From assembly GCF_905220415.1 (NCBI RefSeq), contig NC_059546.1, positions 1,798,001 through 1,862,000 of the forward strand: DNA of 64,000 nucleotides, read 5' to 3'. Made by a program: the position numbers and the translations under genes. Source of the stretch: Colias croceus. Taxonomy: Eukaryota > Arthropoda > Insecta > Lepidoptera > Pieridae. Under the pieces are notes generated by a model. The model made no database searches, had not been told where the DNA came from, and saw only the letters and a program-made list of their open reading frames with translations. Below are positions 54,501 to 64,000 of this stretch, one piece after another (position 1 is the stretch's first letter; every line of letters begins with the position of its first letter).

Positions 54501-57500
54501 TTCTTGAAATATAGACTAAATTTCCAGTGAAACTCTATTAAGATGTACATATAACGGTTTGAGCTCTTGTTCCCGTGCTCGCACGCGGCAAGATGACGCG
54601 CACGTCCGCACACGCCCACGGCCCGGCGCCGTCTAACACTTTGAGCGCTTGTTCCCACTCCCCGCACGCGGCTAAACGACGCCCACGCGCTTCTAGCCCG
54701 GTTATACTGCGAGCACGGGCCAGTTCGACCACCGTGCGGGACTAGAGACAGTAATATAGCACCCAGTTAGTGTATTTTTGAAGTCACTTTTTTTAATACA
54801 AAATATAACACTAACATTAGCATCCCAATATGATAGTGGTATTTAACCTAGTTAGTTGTGAACTGATTTTTAGGTATAGACAAAATTTTCATTGAATAGA
54901 GATTTTTCATTGAGCTCCACGAGACACGCTACACGCACGTCCGCACACGCCCACGGCCCGGCGTCGTCTAACACTTAAAGCGCTTGTTCCCATTCACTAC
55001 ACGCGGCTAAACGACGCCCACGAGCTTCTAGCCCGGTTATACTGCGGGCACGGGCCAGTTCGACCACCGTGCGGGACTACAGACAATGATATAACACCCA
55101 GTTAGTGTATTTTTGAAGTCACTTTTATTAAAACAAAACTAAACACATATTATTGGAGTTAAATCTCTACTTGACAATTTTATTAGTCGACTAACTGCGC
55201 TCCACGGTTTCGCCCGCATGGCTCCGCTTCTGTTGGTCTTAGCGTGATGATATATAGCCTATAGCCTTCCTCGATAAATGGGCTATCCAACACCGAAAGA
55301 ATTTTTCAAATCAGACCAGTAGTTCTTGAGATTAGCGCGTTCAAACAAACAAACAAACTCTTCTAGTATAGATAGAGATTACTTTACCATCAAACAAAGA
55401 CTTTAAAAATATCTCTGTTAGCCTCGAGCATCTTATTTTTAGCAAATAAATATTTCTCTCTAAAGAAATAATAATCACAAAGAATTAAAAACTATAAAAG
55501 ACAAAATTGACTCACGCTGTCGTCCTCTGTCGGCGTATTCTTAATAGGCGCGTATCGCAAGAGTCGCTCCCGATACGCGACTCGCAACAACGCCGCTTCC
55601 GCTGCGTTCAGTTGGTTGTTTATGGGCAGAGATTCTATTAGTTCATTCTCTGGAATATATTAAATTTAACAATTTTACATTTTTGCCTGTAGTATTATAA
55701 TCAAGTCCTTTGAGTAACTCAACTATTTAGATGCAGGTTTACAGATAAAATTCGCATTGCTTTGCAATTTGTATAAAATGTCTATTTTACTATGTTCCTT
55801 TTTAGTAGCATTAAAAGTAAATTGTATTAGATAAAATGAATAAATTATCTGTCTGTAGATGGAAGGCCTCTAAAAGTTGAATATACCAGCCAACTGCGTT
55901 CACTATAAAGCAAAAACAATAAAGATATTTACTTCCTTCAATATCCTTTTATTAACCCATTGAGCCCCAAGCGGCCCGATCGGTCCCAGACACAAAAGAT
56001 TTTCTATTGTGTCTGTGGTTCCAGGGCCTGAGTTACTACAATACGTAAAGTGTGTAGCTGTTATATATTATACTCTTTTATATCCATAATTTCATTAGAA
56101 TAGAGGTATTAACCATAAATTTTAACTCACCCTGACTAGGTGTAAGCGCATGTTGTTCTAGCAACAGATCCAAAGCTTCGAAGCAAGCTACATCAGCTCG
56201 GAGGGCAGATGTTAGTGCTTCTATAGCAGCTTCTCGCCTTTCTAAGCATGTCAGTGCTTTTGCTTGCCATACAAGTACTCCAGCAAGGGCTCTCTGGAAA
56301 TATACATTTTAATTGATTTATGGAATTTATTGGGTACATTTATATTATATACTGATTATGATTGTGATCCTGATATTGTTCAAGAATATTAAAAAGATTT
56401 TCCATTTAAACAAGGAAATAGACTAACTGAAGTTCAACATAGTTTTGGGGGACTTTTCCTCAAAAAATTAAATAAAAATATAAAAACTGCACTTTTCAAA
56501 AGATGGTCAAGTTAAATATTTTTCAAATGGTGGTTTTAAAGATAATTATCAAATAAGTTTTAACCAATAATTGGAAAAATCAGCCCTCAAACATTTACAT
56601 GTATACCTACATTGTGAGTTTGATCCATGTTTCTGGGCTCCAATAGTGCTGGAAAACACTCCTCCATGAGATTGAGTGCTGTAGATGGTTCTTTGGCTGT
56701 AATGAAAGCTCTCATCGCCACTCCGAGGCATAATAAATGATTTCTGCAAAAATAAGTCCATGGTTAAGTCCAACATGTCATTATAAAGTTAAAATAACTC
56801 AAACTTCTTAATATAAAAATAGTGTAATGAAATTACAGCATATGTATATTAGACAAGTATATTTAGGTGTTGTTTGAAATTTTTATAATCTGCGTTTATG
56901 TCTACACTAGCTGTGCCCTGCGGTTTTACCCGCAGTGCTCTGCTCCTGTTGGTCTTAGCCTTCCTTGATAAATGTGCTATCTAACACCGAAAGAATTTTT
57001 AAAAATGGCCCAGTAGTTCCTGAGATTGGAATGTTACATTATCACTGTAAAATACTCTGTCTATCAGTTGTTTTCACATTTTGATTACTTCATAAGGCAA
57101 GAGATGCTACCTATTTGCTTTAATATCTCTTGCCTTAAGCTATAGAAAAAGTAAATAGAATATTACGTATGTAATCCCCTTGAAGTGATAGCGTGTGCTG
57201 CTCTATGCAGCTCCCCCTTTGCTAACAAGGTGCTGGCCAGCAGCCATATATCATCACCACTAGGTGTATCCAATCCACTGGAAGCTGCAGCTGCATCTGC
57301 CCAGAAGAACGCACTCGTCCATTGGCCCTGAAAAATAAATGTGTATGTGATAACATACAATAAGAAAATAGGACTGTGGGAAAAGGATATTTTAGTGACT
57401 TAACAAACGTCTTACGTATTATTATGATTTGAAATAGATACCAGTTGAATAAAATTGAATTTTAAGTAGAATTTAAATAAGAATACTGCGTTTATTCTTA

Positions 57501-57631
57501 ATAATTGTAAAGTTACAACTATGGACACAGGATTGTCTTACCAATTCAGAGTATTGCTTTACAAGGGAGCGCATAAAGTCCACATTCAAACAATCTACAT
57601 TATTTCTCGGACACGATTCTGCTTTAGCCAT
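48509..57631 (-). CDS. CDC16: CDC16/APC6, anaphase-promoting complex TPR subunit
   Basis: Eleven minus-strand exons, continuous phase: 57631-57542 (ATG), 57327-57167, 56743-56611, 56293-56131, 55649-55516, 54453-54186, 53415-53279, 52735-52607, 51663-51475, 49496-49223, 48636-48509 (stop TGA); 601 aa, near the 620 of human CDC16. CDC16 is a TPR scaffold subunit of the APC/C ubiquitin ligase that drives mitotic exit. Seen: FFWADAAAASSG and GELHRAAHAITSRGLH (first TPRs), then WTSWFAVGCYYYLIGKNEFA, RRYLSKACSLEP, WLTYGHSFAADNEHDQAIAA, and C-terminal TPRs around HEAGAGAYAAGDCEAARALW and WAATLDAIGHAVRAL. The tail is Pro/Ser-rich. An upstream in-frame ATG at 57664 would add 11 residues. Exon 9 opens with a divergent insert (about residues SPGETAMDDSQVDKKCRWE). 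Exon 6 has two damaged tandem copies in intron 5, and a MITE sits 19 bp from the exon 9 donor. Confidence 0.92.
48751..48885. repeat. Terminal-inverted repeat element, pair of 6251-6383
   Basis: From GCTATTGCATAGCTTCTATC to GGCATAGCATGCAATAGC, in CDC16 intron 10, opposite in orientation to the first copy. Confidence 0.55.
50882..51455. mobile_element. MITE with long inverted repeats, 3-bp target duplication (copy 2)
   Basis: About 90% like 3501-4068 by eye; TTA on both sides. The right end is 19 bp from the donor of CDC16 exon 9 (minus strand). Confidence 0.85.
51752..52285. repeat. Array of spaced CGGCTCGAAGGACCA motifs
   Basis: Eight degenerate motifs at about 51752, 51786, 51908, 51967, 52045, 52123, 52197 and 52266; the last five steps are 78, 78, 74, 69 and similar. 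Most are preceded by AATAACGAAT-like and followed by ATGA-plus-AT-rich sequence. CDC16 intron 8. Confidence 0.8.
52382..52562 (+). mobile_element. Non-autonomous Helitron-like element
   Basis: A/TCTATACTATTATTATAAAG at the 5' end, ACAGCTAG/T at the 3' end. CDC16 intron 8. Confidence 0.55.
52830..52902 (+). repeat. tRNA-like fragment (SINE head or tRNA relic)
   Basis: GCGAGTTCGAATCCCGCCTCGC resembles a T-arm with a canonical B-box; key residues GAGTTCGAATCCCGC. No convincing full cloverleaf upstream. Confidence 0.35.
53427..53637 (+). mobile_element. Variant hairpin MITE with GAAGTTATACTTC termini
   Basis: A-run, hairpin GTGTGTACTTATGTACACGC, GAAGTTATACTTCTTTGG, body, CAAAAGTATAACTTCAA. The TIR change TTATA/TATAA is matched on both ends. 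It starts 12 bp from the acceptor of CDC16 exon 7. Confidence 0.65.
53702..53853 (+). mobile_element. Hairpin-plus-GAAGTGAAACTTC MITE, short type
   Basis: AAAGAGCGTGTGTGCCGAGC and GCACACGTGT hairpin, GAAGTGAAACTTCTCTAAC, end GAAGTTTCACTTCAAAAA. CDC16 intron 6. Confidence 0.75.
54566..54741 (-). pseudogene. CDC16 exon 6, truncated tandem copy 2
   Basis: Minus strand. The acceptor (CTAG/TCCCGCACGG) and about 48 codons are nearly identical to the real exon 54453-54186 (RSITGLEARGRRLAACGEWE), then it breaks off after ADVRV into unrelated frame. No donor. Confidence 0.85.
54911..55076 (-). pseudogene. CDC16 exon 6, nonsense tandem copy 3
   Basis: Same start, more diverged: the codon after WEQAL is TAA, and it ends shortly after CLVEL. 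The flanking intron (ACACCCAGTTAGTGTATTTT) is duplicated too, at 54761 and 55096. Confidence 0.85.
55183..55372 (-). mobile_element. Non-autonomous Helitron-like element
   Basis: Reverse copy; its 3' end has lost the exact CTAG (CTAACTGCGCTCCACGG). Contains ATAGCCTTCCTCGATAAATG. Confidence 0.55.
55956..56035 (+). mobile_element. 80-bp TTAA hairpin element, copy 4
   Basis: TTAA at the left, CTAC at the right. CDC16 intron 4. Confidence 0.8.
56908..57030 (-). mobile_element. Truncated Helitron-like element
   Basis: CTAGCTGTGCCCTGCGGTTT end; the 5' half is missing. CDC16 intron 2. Confidence 0.5.
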
Positions 57632-58545
57632 GTTTTGTAAAATAATATAGTCTTTAATCTGCAAACAATCACTAATCCACTACGTAACTATTAGTCTATC
57701 TCTCTGTGGTCTATCTATATTAAAAATACACTGTCTCTATTCCACTATTTTACAATTTGTACGCTTTTTAATTTAACACAAAAAAGGGCAAAAATGATTA
57801 AGGATTTTGTTTATCGCGCTAAAATAAATTCGTTGAGACGAAAATTGATTTATTTGACATTGACATGTGGTTTGACAATTTAGATTTGTTTTGTACTGAC
57901 ATTTTTTTGACATAAAGAAATGCCTAATGAAAATTATAAAATCGATTTTCGTAATACCTAGTTCCTTCGATCTATTACTTTTTATTATTTTAACATAGTT
58001 TTATAATGATAATAGAAATATAATTTAAATATATTTATTATTTAAAATAAGTATGTACTATACATAACAAAAAGAACTTATAATATTTTACACATATTAT
58101 TTTTATACGTGTATGCTTAAAAATATAATTTATATTTAATCAGTTCGCGAACTAAACTTTAAAAAAAACTAATGTATGATATAGTTTTTCATTTTTACTC
58201 CAAATATTTAAAAAACCGACTAACAGTAAACTACATTTCTATTATGAATATAATAATAGAACGTCCCTAAATGGGACACCCATAAATCATTTTTCCCATG
58301 CTGTCATCTGACAGTTTGAATTTTGATGACGGAAAGAAAAAGGTTAAATACGGAAAAAGAGGGAATAGGCTGATTATGATTAATTGAGAGAATAAGTTAA
58401 TTAAATAATTCCTAAAATAGTATAATTATATTGCGAATTGTATTAGTTAAATTTATAAATACAGTCCTTATAATAGAAACCTAAACTAGTGAGCAACGTG
58501 TCCTAGGTTAGGCCGTTATAGGAATCATGTTATTGCTGGCGTAAC
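57632..58545. promoter_or_regulatory. Divergent intergenic region between CDC16 and 4EHP
   Basis: About 0.9 kb separate the two head-to-head start codons, so it probably holds both promoters. No TATA box is convincing. TGACA/TGTCA motifs are numerous on the CDC16 side (57855-57915), and near 4EHP there is a perfect palindrome-like CTGTCATCTGACAG at about 58302-58315. No repeat was recognised. Confidence 0.45.
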
Positions 58546-60778
58546 ATGACAGAAAGGAAAATGTGCAAATTCTATAATTTAAACGTGCCTGAACGACGCG
58601 CTGGTGACATTGGACTTCAAAACCACGGGGGCAACGAGGAGGATGATAGGAACCCAGATGACCCTATGCAGCCTTACGTGCCCCCAAATGAGCATAAGTT
58701 GGAATATAGTTATTGGATGTGGTTCTCGAGGCGGCCGCCCGCCAGAGAGCTATCGAATACAACTACTGGTTATGGACAGGTAAACTGACCATAAGGCCTT
58801 TAAACCAAGCCTTGCAATGTACACATTTGTTATGGCTTTTTTTTATGGATTGTATCGTTATTTTAAAACTTAAATTAATGTAGAAGTTATCTTGTTTGTA
58901 AATAACTTAAAGATTGTGTTAATTTCATGAAACAATCAACTTTGGATATCATAAATGTTAAACATCTATTTAAACTTTTAGGCAATCCACATATTTCTAT
59001 TAATTAAATTAAATACAGAGTTTTATGAAATTAATCTTTAATAACTCAGCCCCCGGAATCACAGACACAATAGAAAATCTATTGTGTCGTGGTCTGATTG
59101 GGCCGCTCGGTGCTCAATGGGTTAAGAAACATAATCATTTTATTTTGGGTGCTTATTAAAAATATAAGTCTTAAAAAATATACTAAATACAACGGGGATT
59201 TTTTCATATAAGATATGTAACAATGCCCATAATAATGGAATGCATTAAAGCTAAAAACTATTTTATTGCCTGTATAGATAAGTTATATTTCTTGATAAAT
59301 GATATGTTTCCAATAGTTTAGAAGTAGATACAAAAACAACTTAAACTTGCATAGATTTAATTTTGATTTCATACCATATGAATAAACAACAACAATAATA
59401 TTCCTCTAAACAATTTTCTATTGCACAATTTCATGTTTAAAATAATTTAAACATTTGTTCCAGGCTTTAAGAATGGTAGGTTGTGTTGGTTCAGTGGAAC
59501 AGTGGTGGGGTCTGTACACGCACCTAGCGAGGCCCCACGAGCTGCCGCCACTCTCCGACCTGCATCTGTTCAAACTGGGCATCAAACCCATGTGGGAGGA
59601 CCCAGCTAATGTTAATGGTGGTAAATGGGTAAGTTAATTATTAAAGGAAAAGTTAAAAAAATATATCTTATTTTTATTGTAAAAACTAAATAATATTTTA
59701 TTCAATTTGATTGATGGAAGCTTAGAGACACTAATCTTTCAGCCACTTTTATTGTAAAACTAGATGTTTTAAAATACTGAATTTGTGATTGTAAATAAAA
59801 TAAAATGATTCAATTAATTACTAAAGTTAAGTTGTTTTCAATTTTAAAACCACCTGTTGAAGACTGACTTACAAGACTTTTTGAAAGCCAAAGCTCTCTC
59901 TTGATGATATGCTATACCACCTACTTTGCTAAACTATTTTTCGTATGTTACCCTAAAAACATTTCATGGTACTTTATATTTTTTATTATAATGTAAAAGA
60001 TACAAATAACATAATTTCAGGTGGTGAGGCTAAGAAAGTCGCAAACTGGTAGAGCCTGGGAGGATTTGTGTATGGCAATGCTGGGGGAACAGTTCATGGT
60101 CGGCGCAGAGCTCTGTGGGGTTGTGCTCTCTGTTCGCTTTCAGGTGAGTCTATAATAATCGTTGGTGAATTTTGTGTGCGAGTTGAACTTAAGTTTGGGC
60201 AACCCATACAAATTTTTATTTTTATTACAGACAAATTACTATATTTCTTATTATTTGTCTATTAAATAATATATCCATGCAAAGTGGTTACAAATTGCTT
60301 ACAATTAAGTTTAGCAATTATTAATAACAAATAGCTGACCGCCACAGTTCTTAAAAAATCATAATCTTAAAATTCAATTAATAATTGTTGATAACAAATT
60401 GTACCTGTGTACTGAATAAAAATAAATTGTGAAATGTTCTTAAGGAGAAAGTGAAGAAATGTTTATAAGAACTACTAGGGCACTAGGACCTAGATTTCAA
60501 ATTAACACAGCATATCAGAAAACCTGCTTATAGTATACTTACCTACATTCACAACATAAAAAGAAATCCTTCATAACACACTTTAACATCAAATACAGGA
60601 GGACCACCTAGCCGTCTGGCACCGGACGGCATCTGACATAGCCGCCGCGGGGCGGGTGAGAGACGCCCTACGCCGTATCCTCCAACTGCCCGCAACCGTG
60701 CCCATAGAATACAAGGCCCACGGTGACTGCCTGCGAGCCACCGCCTCAAGGGCAGAGGAGACAACTGAACGCACGTAG
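58546..60778 (+). CDS. EIF4E2: 4EHP, eIF4E type 2 cap-binding repressor
   Basis: Four exons, 58546-58779 (ATG), 59464-59628, 60021-60143 and 60599-60778 (stop TAG), give 233 aa. 4EHP binds the mRNA cap but not eIF4G, so it blocks initiation; partners include GIGYF and, in flies, Bicoid and Brat. The sequence shows LEYSYWMWFSRRPPAREL, SVEQWWGLYTHLARP, HLFKLGIKPMWEDPANVNGG and MLGEQFMVGAELCGVVLSVR, the last being a hallmark of this class. W122 in PMWED is the expected cap-stacking tryptophan; its partner, a tyrosine in 4EHP and tryptophan in eIF4E, is Y76 in TTGYGQ, which supports class 2 rather than eIF4E proper. The N-terminus is charged and disordered. The start ATG was chosen because it opens the only frame spliced to exon 2. 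It is divergent from CDC16. Confidence 0.93.
59042..59121 (-). mobile_element. 80-bp TTAA hairpin element, copy 5
   Basis: Perfect TTAA on both sides. 4EHP intron 1. Confidence 0.88.
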
Positions 60779-61240
60779 CCCACTGAACGCCTCACTCAGT
60801 TTTACATCAAGTGCTCTTTGTAACACCCTGTATATACAAGGTGTTGTTTTTCAGTGTACATTTCTTGTTTGTCAGTTTTTTTATGCATTTCGTCGTTGTA
60901 TTGGTTAGTTTCTGTTTTTGAGTTTGTGATCAAGCGTGATTGTCGCCATGAAATTGTTAAAAATGAGGGTAGTCTATACCAAAGTATTAAAGTTTTAAGT
61001 CCGACTATGCATTTATGTGATTGATATATAGCACAAATATTTGTTTTTTCATTTACGATTTTTTTTTCGGTAGTTTCGTTTCCAAAATACGTGTAAAATT
61101 GAGTGAGGTAGCGCCGTGTACGTCGTACAATTCTCACAAGGTTTAGTGTACATAAAGTGTTCAGATAGTAACGCAGAGATTGTGAGATGTTGCCATACCC
61201 CGCTGACAACTTGTACAGTGAAAAGAACTGCTATACAGAT

Positions 61241-61246
61241 AATAAA
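61241..61246 (+). terminator. Probable 4EHP polyadenylation signal
   Basis: AATAAA about 460 nt after the 4EHP stop, in AT-rich sequence. Earlier less perfect signals cannot be excluded. Confidence 0.4.
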
Positions 61247-61903
61247 TCAGATTTTTCATACTTTAATGTTTGTTTTTATGGCCTTTCCCAGTGTTGTATG
61301 ATGAAATGTTAATGTTGAATCGACAGTCATATAGAGATAAATAATAATTATTGTGTCATTGTGTAAAGTCATTATTACACTATATTATTAGTAATTACTG
61401 ATATTGATAACAAACTACATATTTCAATTCATATAGCAATAGTAATCAGTGTTTAAGGTTCAATATAAAAAAAAAAAACGCAGATATCTAGAAAATATAT
61501 TTTAATACATCAATTCTCAACAGACATCCATGTTTGTTAATTAAAAATAAAAATACATGATAAACATCGTTGACGTCACACTTTACATATGACTACGAAG
61601 AATCTCAAATACCTAATAGCTATAGAATATTCTAGAATTCTAAAAAATCTTACACCACTAGAGTTGTGGACACTTACCCTATGATATAAAAATAAAACTG
61701 AGCACAGAATATACAGCTATATTTTACAAAATAGGAATAGTGTCTTGAAGTAAACTTTCATTTCAATACAAGTATCAGGGAATTTGAACTTTATGTCGAA
61801 AGAGGTAAGATTCATTATTGCTTTTAAATACTCGAAAGTCTTGTTAAACAAGCTTTGTATTAAATATAGACTATCGCTTTCTACTTTTATCAGCGTCCAT
61901 TAA

Positions 61904-62269
61904 GAGGCCTACACCACCGAAACTAGCGCCACCGAACATTTTATTTTTTTACTCCTTAACCAGATCAAATTTAAAAAATCTAGCTCGGCACTTTGCTAGT
62001 ATATTACTTGTAGTATTTTTGGTATTACTTTTCACTATTCTAACTGTTCATTATTCTAGAGAACTTTTGATTACCGCCAAAAGTGGCCACTTTTGGCGGT
62101 AATCAAAAGTTCTCCTAATTTACCGAATGCAAAATAATGAAAAGTAATACCAAAAATACTACAAGTAATATACTAGCAAAGTACCGAGCTAGATTTTTTA
62201 AATTTGATCTGGTTTAGGAGTAAAAAAATAAAATGTTGGGGGGGCGCTAGTTTCGGTGGTGTAGTCGCC
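61904..62269. mobile_element. Long palindromic MITE at a TTAA site
   Basis: The two arms meet at CCAAAAGTGGCCACTTTTGG (62078-62097); the outer ends are CCTACACCACCGAAACTAGC and its complement. TTAA on both sides (61900-61903, 62270-62273). The arms are about 180 bp, so it would fold over its whole length. Confidence 0.82.
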
Positions 62270-62491
62270 TTAAGCAAGGTAGTCTACATCTTAAATGACG
62301 CGTATCCTACAAGGCATTCCTTCTCCCTTATTGATATTTTAGAACAGAAGAGAAACTTGTGATATAAGCCTTTAGGACACAGCGTGATCTTTATAAACAT
62401 CAACCTTCTCTGAATCTTGTATTGAATCTGTAGGCCGTTTTTTTAAATACAACAGGTGGAATATATTTGAAACTAAATGTCCCATACTGTA

Positions 62492-62768
62492 ATGCCTCCT
62501 CCACACTACTCGCGAAGTTCCTCGGCGAAGTTGACTAAAATCCGCGATGCTACACTACACACTCGTTCAACTTCGCGAGGAGCGCATACGTTCATATTCA
62601 GAACGAACTTCGGGTAACTTCGTGCCCTTTGACTCGTGCGCAAAAACCGACAACAAACGGAAGTCGGCCGAGGCGAGGTAAAGTTGGACGAAGTAAGCCG
62701 AAATGCCTCTCTACATTATTCTATTCGTCTAACCTCGTTCAACTTCGCGAGTAATGTGGAGGAGGCAT
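62492..62768. mobile_element. MITE with ATGCCTCCTCCACA termini
   Basis: Inverted ends ATGCCTCCTCCACACTACTC and GAGTAATGTGGAGGAGGCAT; the pieces CAACTTCGCGAG recur inside. Confidence 0.75.
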
Positions 62769-63578
62769 AATATGGTTATAATAAACTTTAACAGCACGTC
62801 CACAACCTACATTCGACATCGAAATTTCTACACTTACAAATACGCTATTTACATTTGGCAAAACTTAATTTATTCATGGTGATATGCGCACGGCGTTGGA
62901 AACCAAATAGTCTGGATTTCCGTGTTGATATATTACAAACATATGCTTCAAATCACATTGTAGTTCGTTTTAGATATATGGTGCCTTAAATATACGTCGT
63001 GGAAGTTAATGGAGGAATTTACATATTATAGTCATAAATAAATATTTACGACCGCATAATTTAGCAGAAATTAACATTATATTAAATACCGATGAACGGG
63101 TCATAGACTTCAGACAATTATTATATTTCGTTATGGTCTTTTTGCAGTATGGCAATAATTGCCAAAAAAAAATTATAATGACATAATAATTTACAAATAT
63201 TATGACAGAAGCTAGATACAAGAAAAACGCGCTAGGCTTTAGCCCAATTCAATACTAAACATTCAGAAGTGAAACCTACTATAAAACTCTTCATTTACAC
63301 CGCCCCCTCAATTCCATCTAGCGTATAACTCTCGAAGTAACAACAGATTAGCTAATAAAACGTAACTAACACAACGAGTATATAAACATATTTTGTACAC
63401 AACGTAAAAGGCACAAATGCAAAGACACTAGTTAAAAAATATTGCTATTTCAAATATAGTTTTAGCAAGACTAGGCTTTATATGGCAACAAATATTTAAC
63501 ATCTTACCAACAATTTATTACTGTACTATTTAAGGAATAGTACACGAATGCTGTTTGAATAAAATACAGTCTTTCTAT

Positions 63579-63784
63579 GGCCGGTTGCAAAGCTTCACCG
63601 ACCATCAGGGCGTACGTCAGTCGCGCTTTTCATATGTATGGAAATTCATAAAACCGTTCATAGCTAGACCGACCATACGCACGCGTATTGTCATACGTAT
63701 TCGTGTCATAGTCATACACATTGTTGATGCGTATCGTCAGGACCGATGGTACGCACTGACGGTCGGTGAAGCTCTGCACCGGCC
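63579..63784. mobile_element. MITE with GGCCGGTTGCAAAGCT termini, copy 2
   Basis: Same family as 14883-15090 (shared GGAAATTCATAAAACCGTTC and AGCTAGACCGACCATACGCA); inverted ends GGCCGGTTGCAAAGCTTCAC / GTGAAGCTCTGCACCGGCC. Confidence 0.8.
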
Positions 63785-64000
63785 TAAGTCTGGGGTTATG
63801 AAAATTAGGCAAGAAAATTAACTTTATTGTCATTTATTGCTGATTATTATTTATACTCACCCCATGTTAAAATATATAAAACAAGAATGTCATTGATCTT
63901 GCAAAAATCGATTTTATATGATTTTTATTATTTCCAAATACGATTCATTTATTTCAAAAAAAAAAAGCAACAATCAATAAGCAGGAGCAAAAATATTTTT

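Noticed and set aside
61247..64000. A further gene after 4EHP
   Set aside because: No exon with good coding character or splice sites in either strand; only MITEs and AT-rich sequence.

Overview
The window reads as insect nuclear DNA, most likely from a moth or butterfly (inference). It is AT-rich. Every gene is split into short GC-richer exons with ordinary GT/AG introns, and the introns are packed with short non-autonomous transposons, including many Helitron-like copies with 5'-TC and CTAG-3' ends of a kind common in Lepidoptera. No bacterial, viral or organellar gene was seen. I checked exon boundaries by hand for reading-phase continuity; the resulting models have consistent phase from first to last exon given.

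Layout: (1) 284-14362, plus strand, the C-terminal 1164 codons of an EPG5-like autophagy protein whose 5' part lies outside the window. (2) 15325-17741 and 20606-23129, minus strand, two tandem PEX11-gamma-like peroxisomal membrane protein genes with the same four-exon plan. (3) 24616-35304, plus strand, SMG8, a nonsense-mediated decay factor, 13 exons, 851 aa; its introns hold four copies of one MITE family, a dead Tc1/mariner element and several duplicated exon pieces. (4) 36718-45689, plus strand, a CPEB1/Orb-type translational regulator with two RRMs and a zinc-binding C-terminus; its 5' end is uncertain. (5) 48509-57631, minus strand, CDC16/APC6, a TPR subunit of the anaphase-promoting complex, 11 exons, 601 aa. 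(6) 58546-60778, plus strand, 4EHP (eIF4E2), four exons, 233 aa, head-to-head with CDC16. The final 3 kb holds only transposon-like repeats.

The genes form no operon; they are independent housekeeping or germline genes. SMG8, CPEB/Orb and 4EHP all act on mRNA fate, which is probably coincidence of synteny.

The most unusual signals are not in the genes themselves. First, at least three unrelated genes (EPG5, SMG8, CDC16), and possibly orb, carry partial tandem copies of their own exons inside neighbouring introns, often decayed; SMG8 has one exon tail in four copies, all with a donor site. Second, several intronic elements with unrelated bodies share one architecture (an inverted GAAGTGAAACTTC terminus, an extra GTGTG/CACAC hairpin on one side, then an oligo-T run) and look like a family of MITEs that I cannot place in a known superfamily. 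Third, an exactly 80-bp hairpin element occurs five times at TTAA sites, once nested inside the second type. Fourth, two intronic arrays of degenerate 60-80 bp units occur in EPG5 and CDC16.
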